Shown: positions 1 to 6,400 of the stretch, one piece after another
Position numbering within the stretch: position 1 is the first letter of the stretch
Layout of the letters: the number at the start of each line of letters is the position of its first letter
Assembly: GCA_028565715.1 (NCBI GenBank)
Contig: JAOXYC010224794.1
Span: forward strand, 1 to 10,831
Reading direction: 5' to 3'
From: Phoronis pallida
Lineage: Eukaryota > Phoronida > Phoronidae
Length of the DNA: 10,831 nucleotides
The notes under the pieces: model-generated
Database searches by the model: none
What the model saw: the letters and a program-made list of their open reading frames with translations, nothing else
What the model was told of the DNA's origin: nothing
Program-made: the position numbers and the translations under genes

Positions 1-367
1 ACTTGTAGTATCAATAAAACTGGCCTTATACCTTTTTTGACACTGGAAAAAATCCATTAATATAGGATTTCCATTTTTTTTTATTTAAGTTCATCTTTCA
101 CTTCAATCAAAATTGCTCCCGTTTCCATACCAAGATTCACAAAACTATGTTGCCATTCCCAATATTACGATCAACAGAACAACTACAAACAATATTTTTG
201 TGAAAATGTACATTTTTTTAAAAATGTTCAAGAAAAAATTAATTTGAGTGAAAAAGACAATGGACACAAAAGTCTAATCTTAGAATAAAGCCCAAAATAC
301 TTGTATGAAATGGCACACAGAAGTAACAAACTACCTGGTCCTACTGTTGATATATGGTTGCCATAGG
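1..367 (-). other. 3' UTR and 3' flank of the ORP gene
   Basis: AT-rich sequence after the stop codon on the minus strand. No coding signal is seen on either strand. Candidate cleavage/polyadenylation hexamers are listed separately. The transcript end is not fixed by the sequence; if the AATAAA at 80-85 is used, the 3' UTR would be about 300 bases. Confidence 0.5.
80..85 (-). promoter_or_regulatory. Candidate polyadenylation signal AATAAA
   Basis: The plus strand reads TTTATT, giving AATAAA on the coding strand about 285 bases after the stop, inside an A-rich run. It is the only exact minus-strand AATAAA noted between the stop and the window end. Hexamers are common in AT-rich DNA, so this is a candidate only. 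Plus-strand AATAAA hexamers at 13-18 and 284-289 would serve a convergent gene, for which there is no other evidence. Confidence 0.35.
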
Positions 368-470
368 TTACCATAATCGTGGGAGATTCACTTTAGTAAA
401 TGAGTCTTTCTTCTGCTGCCAGTACTGACCATTGTATTCATACTGTTCATGACCTTTGACATTCGCTTTC
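368..470 (-). CDS. ORP exon n: C-terminal tail and stop
   Basis: Encodes residues 576-608 and a TAA stop at 368-370. [20 protein letters not shown] then [13 protein letters not shown] follows the usual C-terminal pattern of the family, W/Y-x-x-N-x-x-Y-W-x-x-R/K-K-D-x-x-F-x-K-V ending in an aliphatic-Leu-Trp. The acceptor is ATTCAG|G in phase 2. Ending in Leu-Trp at the expected distance from the FTKV motif shows the C terminus is complete. Confidence 0.93.
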
Positions 471-3400
471 CTGAATAACGAAAATAAATCAGATTATTTG
501 TAACAATACATAGAAAATATTAGACCATTAGCAAGTCCACTTGGTACTTCCAAACCAAAGTTGCGATCAAGCCCAGTGGAGATGGGCCTATTGTCCAACT
601 CGCCAGACAGAGTTGATCTTAATCTCACGATTTCTACTCATGGATAATTGGCCAATTATCAGATTATCAACAGCCTGCTTCACATTAGAAACTATTGGAA
701 ACTCGGATAATCACTGAAGGGCACTAATTAGGAAGTAGGGTAATTAGCAAAGACCTTATAATTGATAAGACAGTCAACTCTCACGATTACTGCGTGCAAT
801 GATTTTTAATTCTTGTCAGTTCAATTGTATGTGTCAATTTTATTAATCTTGGCACTTGACTTAGCAAATAATTGCCATTCGAGCAATATTTCCTCAAATA
901 TTTCGGAAATTATTGCAGCTTAAAGTTGTCCGATTCTCCTCTGTTTTCTGCTTATGGCAGACGGGCACAACTAGCGACACGTGTTGGATGCTAAGAAGTT
1001 CCCTAGCGTCCAATAGGTACCGCTAGTAGCGCCCCAACTGCTGTAAGCAAAACTGAAGTGCATGCTTTTTTACACGGCAACATTGTAGAGTTGATAGTCT
1101 CTATATATAGGGTCTCAGTTATTAGGCAGAATAGGGTAACACAGAGAATGCTTCACCTACCCGAACCAGATTGGTTGATATTTCTTCCCCTGCTCTTCCC
1201 TCAGTTTGCGTGCCTCCCTCTGCAATGTTTCTACATGTCTCTTCTGCTCCTCAGCACCATCTACGTTTCCGTCTTCCAGCATCCTGAAATTAGAAATAAA
1301 TTGAGTAAAAATATAATATATGCCATATGCGAAATACAATTTTATATAACACCTTTAGTAAATGTGTCATGGGTGATTGGAGGATTGTTGAACACATGAC
1401 ATCATATAAAACAATCCATTAAACGCTAACGTCATCAGACATGAAATAGTCAAATCTTATGAACGCGATAGATCGAAATTTTGCACGTCTAATTCAATAA
1501 TCATATTAAAAGTTGATCTATCATTGTATAAATTATGTTTTTGTGGGTTTGATTTATTAAGGTGTTATCTAAAACAAATAATGAATGTTTTCATTTAATC
1601 AATAGCGCAATTATTTTCATGAGTTGAAAGATTGGGCCGGCCGTTTATTCAACTCGGCTTCGCCTCGTTGAATAAACGGCCCAATCTTTCAACTCATGAA
1701 AATAATTGCGCTATTGAACTCATAAACATTCATTATTTGTAAACTAATACACGCAGCAATCAGACAATAAATGTTCCAAACTGTTATTTCCAAAATGTTG
1801 TTGTAAGACAATGTGGTCAAGAAAAATGCTCAATATTATAATTGATTGAAAACGGACTCTAAAATGATGTCATAGGAAAATTGTGTAACATTTTAATACC
1901 ATTTTCAACTTTATGTTTCTTTAAAAAGATGACAGGATGTCTATGGAACACACTCTTTTATCCCTATTGTGTCGTGCTTTTCAAGTTTCACTGTAGTGTT
2001 CTGTTTATATGCTTTTCTTATTTTCTCCTCATATCCTACAGGCTGTGGTATTTTGCTATTGGGGCTCATACACCATTATGCATCATTTCTGCTGTTTACT
2101 CACACTGCACTTAACTCATTCACAAGGTCTCTCATTCAGCACCCACACAAAGACCAAGTAAACACAATTAACTCCTAGTGCTCGCTGGTCATTGTTCGAT
2201 CTTAGATAGCATCTCGTCGAAACCCCTTCCCCGATAGGCAAGATTCAAATACAACACCCTGTAGCATATCTTTGATAAGGAATGAATAAATATATCAAGC
2301 TCAATATACTGTACACACCCTGGTATAAGCCCATGGGCTTGTAGATTGGGAATGCCTAAAAAACTGAGGGGGGGCTTAAATCCGGGTGTGTACGGTAGTT
2401 TTCTAAATACAAACCTCTGGTCGGGCCTAAACCTAGAGTCTGTCTTTGGCAGTGTAGACCTGAGTTGGTCTGTCAGTTCATTCAGTTCAATGGCAAATCT
2501 TGTGAACCCGTAGTATAAGTCATGGTCATCGGGCATTGCACCTAAATGAGACTACGTATTAGTCAAAGCAAAAGATACCCTAATTCATTTAGAATTGTTG
2601 GAGATATGTTTTAATGCATTTGCAACATTTAATTAGACAAGACAGAATAATCCTTGGTGACTTTCAGAAGTGAATTAAATCTTTGGTGAGTTTGTGAACA
2701 AGGGGTCAAAGGGCAGAAATCAATTATTGACTGTTTACACAACAGTGATTTTATCTAATTCTATTGTTCGGTATCAGTACTTTCATTGGACAATCTTTGC
2801 CCAGAGTTAAACCCTAGCAGGTCTCATTTGACTGTGCCCTTATCTCACCTGGTCTCCAGATAATCCTAGCTGTCCCAGAGTGACCACAGTACAGACCCTC
2901 AGTCCATTTGCCAAACAAGTTGTGCACCATTCGCCCATTCTTGTCCAATACATGACCCTGGATTTCATGTCGCTTTCCTGACCACATGCTAGCCTAGATG
3001 GACATTAAAAACCAAATTCATTATTTTGTGAATCTGGAAAAATGTCTGCCCCATCAGGGGAATCAGAACACACAGTATGTAGCTTGCATTGCAGGCAAGT
3101 GCTCTACAAACTGAGCTAACGTGACAACCATGGCAGAACAGCAAATAAGTCTCAAGAAGTAATGCTCACATTAAATTTCAAGTGATAATCATTTCAATTT
3201 CCTCAATGTTTATTCAATATAAATACATGTATGTCGTCAATACAAGTCAAAATAAAAGCATTTTGATTGGAAAATCTTCAAAGAGAAAAAATGTGAGTCG
3301 TCGCTGGATAAGTTCAAATTTTTGTCTTGATAAATTTACCCCTTTCAGCTTTTTGAACTTTAGAATACTTAATCAGTAAAAAAATAATGAATTTGAAGAC

Positions 3401-6400
3401 AGAAAAAATCTGAACTGAACTGGGAATCGAACCCAGGGAGACCTGGGTTCGTTTCCCAGTTCAGCTAAGATTTTTTCTGTCTTTTCAAATTCATCAGTAA
3501 AAAAATAAGTAGAAAAGAAACCACAGAGAAAGCCTTGCAAGGTGGATCTGTGGATTTTTTTTCATTTCCATTTTTTCTATTAATAACGAACCTTTGTGAA
3601 TGTTATTTTTGCTGAACAGCCATTGCTGGACTTTATTTGCACTTCCCCGTAATGGTCGACCCAGCGTGTGCCGTGTAGAATATTGTGAACACAGGAAGTC
3701 ACTTTATTCCAGGCATAGAGATCTTTTGTGCTGGAAAAGAGAAATAACATTTTAATGCACCAAATTGATCAACAATTTGTGATAAGGAATTTTGCAGGCA
3801 AAAACACTGCAGTTGGATTTATCCCATCTGATAAAGTTTTGTCATGAGTTTTTGACTGAAAAATGCAATTCTCTCCTTCAATTCTTCGTATTTATCATTG
3901 GTAAAGGTTGTGGGTTCAGATCCCGCCCCCAGGCAGTTAGTTGTGTCTTTGAGCAAGGCACTAAACTGGCATTGCTCCAGTGGACTTAGCTAGGAATGAA
4001 TACCAGGTAAAGGCAGGAAGTAACCTGCGATAGACTACCGTCCTGTCCAGGGGGAGTTGCCCTTCTCTAATCCGCTCAAGGTACATACACCCCCGGCATA
4101 AACAGGGCTAGCATTCCCCTTATGACCTGTGTCATTAGGCATGAAAAAAGAAGAAAACCTTGAAATATTCTTGAGCTAATTTTTTAATATCGATTAAACA
4201 TAAATCATTTTTCTAAAGTAAATATCCTAAAGTTACTGGCTCTGCCTTGATCCAAATCTGGTGTCAAAATGCAAATCAACTAGAAATGTGTACGAGTCCT
4301 TTGTTGACCATAACTTTATACTTGCATCTGAGTAATCAAATTAAAAAAATCTGTAAAGGGGTTATTTGTGATTTGATTTTTTTTTTACTCAGATGCAAGT
4401 AAGTTATGTTCGACAAAGGAGTCATAAACAAGATTTCTAGTTGATTTGCATTTTGAAGCCGAATTTGGACAAACCCAGAGCCAGTATCTTTAATACCCCG
4501 TACCTCTTAAGTGACACATGAACAGTGCCATGTGGGTGAATCTCCATTGATTTTCCCCAGAACTTGGTCTTCACTCTAGAGTCTTGCCAATATACAAAGT
4601 TATTGCTTTCACAGTGTGCAGCTGAGATCGGTGGGTGATGACTCACCTGTGGAAGAGAATATTACATTAAATTTTCACTTTCAAAATTTTACTAATTTTG
4701 TAAATGTCATTCACATCACCAAGAGATAGTTAAGATCGATTTGAGCATAATCTACCGGACTTTTTTTGTTTAATCAATTCATAAAGTTATACATCGCTAC
4801 TCTTGAATGTGAAATTATCAACTATTTTAAAAATCCAACGCAATTGACCTCATTTAAAAATGAGGTCAATTGCTTTGGCTTTTTTGTTACAAATTGCATC
4901 CTTACATTCATCAGAACAAACAAATACCTTCGCTTCTTCCCGAAATCTCTATTCAGGCGGCCAATGTGACTTGATGAAATCCTTGATGGGTCACCAAAAT
5001 AACTGAGATCAATGGCAACGTACTAACATCATGTTTTCAAACAAGAATTGGCAACGATAAATGATCAAATTGTGTAAAAGAAACAGATGAAAACATCAAT
5101 GATATCCTTAATTTTTCTATTTCTAATATGACAAACAAGTACTTACCTGTTCTCCAATAAATTTCCATCCCATGTCGTCCCTCTCAATCTCAAATGTTTC
5201 ACCCAAAATTGGGTTAAATGGCTTGGTCCCTGCCCGATAATATGTACATGCATAGGCGCTCACTGCAAAAGCTGCAACATACACCTGCAAAATGGAAAGT
5301 CATTAAAAGGTGGACGTTAATAATTCACATAACTTGGTAATCAAAGTAAATATTAAATGAAAATAACTCACATTCGGAACTAGTTGTTACTAAAGGACTT
5401 GAGTTATTTTGACAATGAAAATATTTTCACTTCAAAAATTTAACCAATTAATAACCAGATGGTTCAGTTGAAAGACAGCATAAAGAAACAAACAAATTTT
5501 TTTGTCTATTCCAGAGAATGCTATTTTGATAAAATGCCCAATAACAGTCAAAATTTGTTTCGTAGGCACCCTGGTTTAAGCCCACTCTCAGGTAAAGGCC
5601 CAACCGTTTTTTCGAGAAATTAATGTGCTTGTAAATGACCTCAATAAACCCCCTCATATATAAGCCTACCCTAATTTTTAGCATTCCTAATCTATGAATT
5701 ATGAATCCATGGGCTTAAACCAGGGTGTGTACAGTAAATATACAAGATCAAGAATATTGGGTATTACCATCTGCTCATGAGGGTCCTTAATTTCATTGGC
5801 ACGGTCGAGTAGATCACTGTACTCCAGTTCTTCACACATGAGCTACAACAAAAGATAGACATTATTTCTTTGACCAATTTTACTAAATAAATGAAGGGTT
5901 GATAAAAGTTGCAGCAACATTTAGCATGAGTTTTGTAAGATTTTTTCAAAGACCCTTAATAGAGACATTCAGCTCCCAAAATGACCGTTGACTGCGCGCA
6001 TCAAGATTTGTCTGCTTAATCTAATGTCTCCGTTTTGCTAATCTTGGTTCTTGGTTTCTGTGTTAGCCAACCATTGTCATACCGGTGAATTATTCATTTC
6101 GGCAGTTTACTCAATTGGGGAACCAGAAGTAACATGATTATGTTTCAACAATCCACTTTTATTAATTAAAAGATAATTAATTAACAAGTTTTTATGAAAA
6201 CTCTCGCTTACCTGCAGCATACTCAGAGGTTCATTAAGGGTGACTGGCATGGATATTTTGGACAAGTCTTTGCCGATATTCCGTCGTAATAAACTGAACA
6301 AGTTCACGTCCGCATCTGGTTGTGGGACGGGAAGAGCTGACCTTCGACCTGAGGCACCGCTTAAGGTTTGCGTCATCAGGAATGATGCAGAATCTGAGAA

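Larger units (their letters stand above)
1284..2414 (-). other. Intron l-m (1131 bp): fold-back element and a short TIR element
   Basis: Largest complete intron. It contains the 167-bp fold-back at 1574-1740 and the 91-bp TIR element at 2307-2397. The remaining sequence, including 1741-2306, shows no coding similarity or repeat that I recognise. Open frames on the plus strand here are AT-rich and lack family features. Confidence 0.7.
2994..3591 (-). other. Intron j-k (598 bp): tRNA-derived sequences
   Basis: Contains a degenerate tRNA-Cys-like SINE head (3050-3127, minus strand) and a palindromic tRNA-like B-box element with flanking 16-bp direct repeats (3372-3508). A weak CCACAGA/TCTGTGG hairpin occurs at about 3520-3555, close to the donor of exon j. 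Open frames here have no family features. Confidence 0.7.
3731..4503 (-). other. Intron i-j (773 bp): SINE and a long fold-back
   Basis: Holds a 5'-truncated tRNA-derived SINE on the plus strand (about 3895-4162) and a fold-back element of about 260 bp (4231-4492) that reaches almost to the donor of exon i. Bases 3741-3890 show nothing recognised. Confidence 0.7.
4647..5146 (-). other. Intron h-i (500 bp): copy 1 of the 340-bp TIR element
   Basis: Most of the intron is a truncated copy of the element also found at 9957-10300. The remaining sequence near the splice sites is AT-rich and unremarkable. Confidence 0.65.

Noticed and set aside
1101-1109. TATA-box-like TATATATAG on the plus strand as a promoter
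   Set aside because: No gene start follows it; it lies in the last intron of a minus-strand gene, and such strings are frequent in AT-rich DNA.
1058-1399. Plus-strand 113-codon open frame with hydrophobic residues
   Set aside because: It is the antisense shadow of the exon at 1161-1283. No family features are seen, and the minus-strand exon has splice sites and strong ORP similarity.
1881-2178. Two overlapping plus-strand open frames rich in Phe, Leu, Cys and Tyr
   Set aside because: Composition is that of translated AT-rich intron. There is no recognisable domain, no splice or promoter context, and they lie inside the intron between exons l and m.
3050-3127. Functional tRNA-Cys gene
   Set aside because: The D-arm and anticodon arm are good, but the acceptor stem does not pair and the T-arm has an insertion and mutations.
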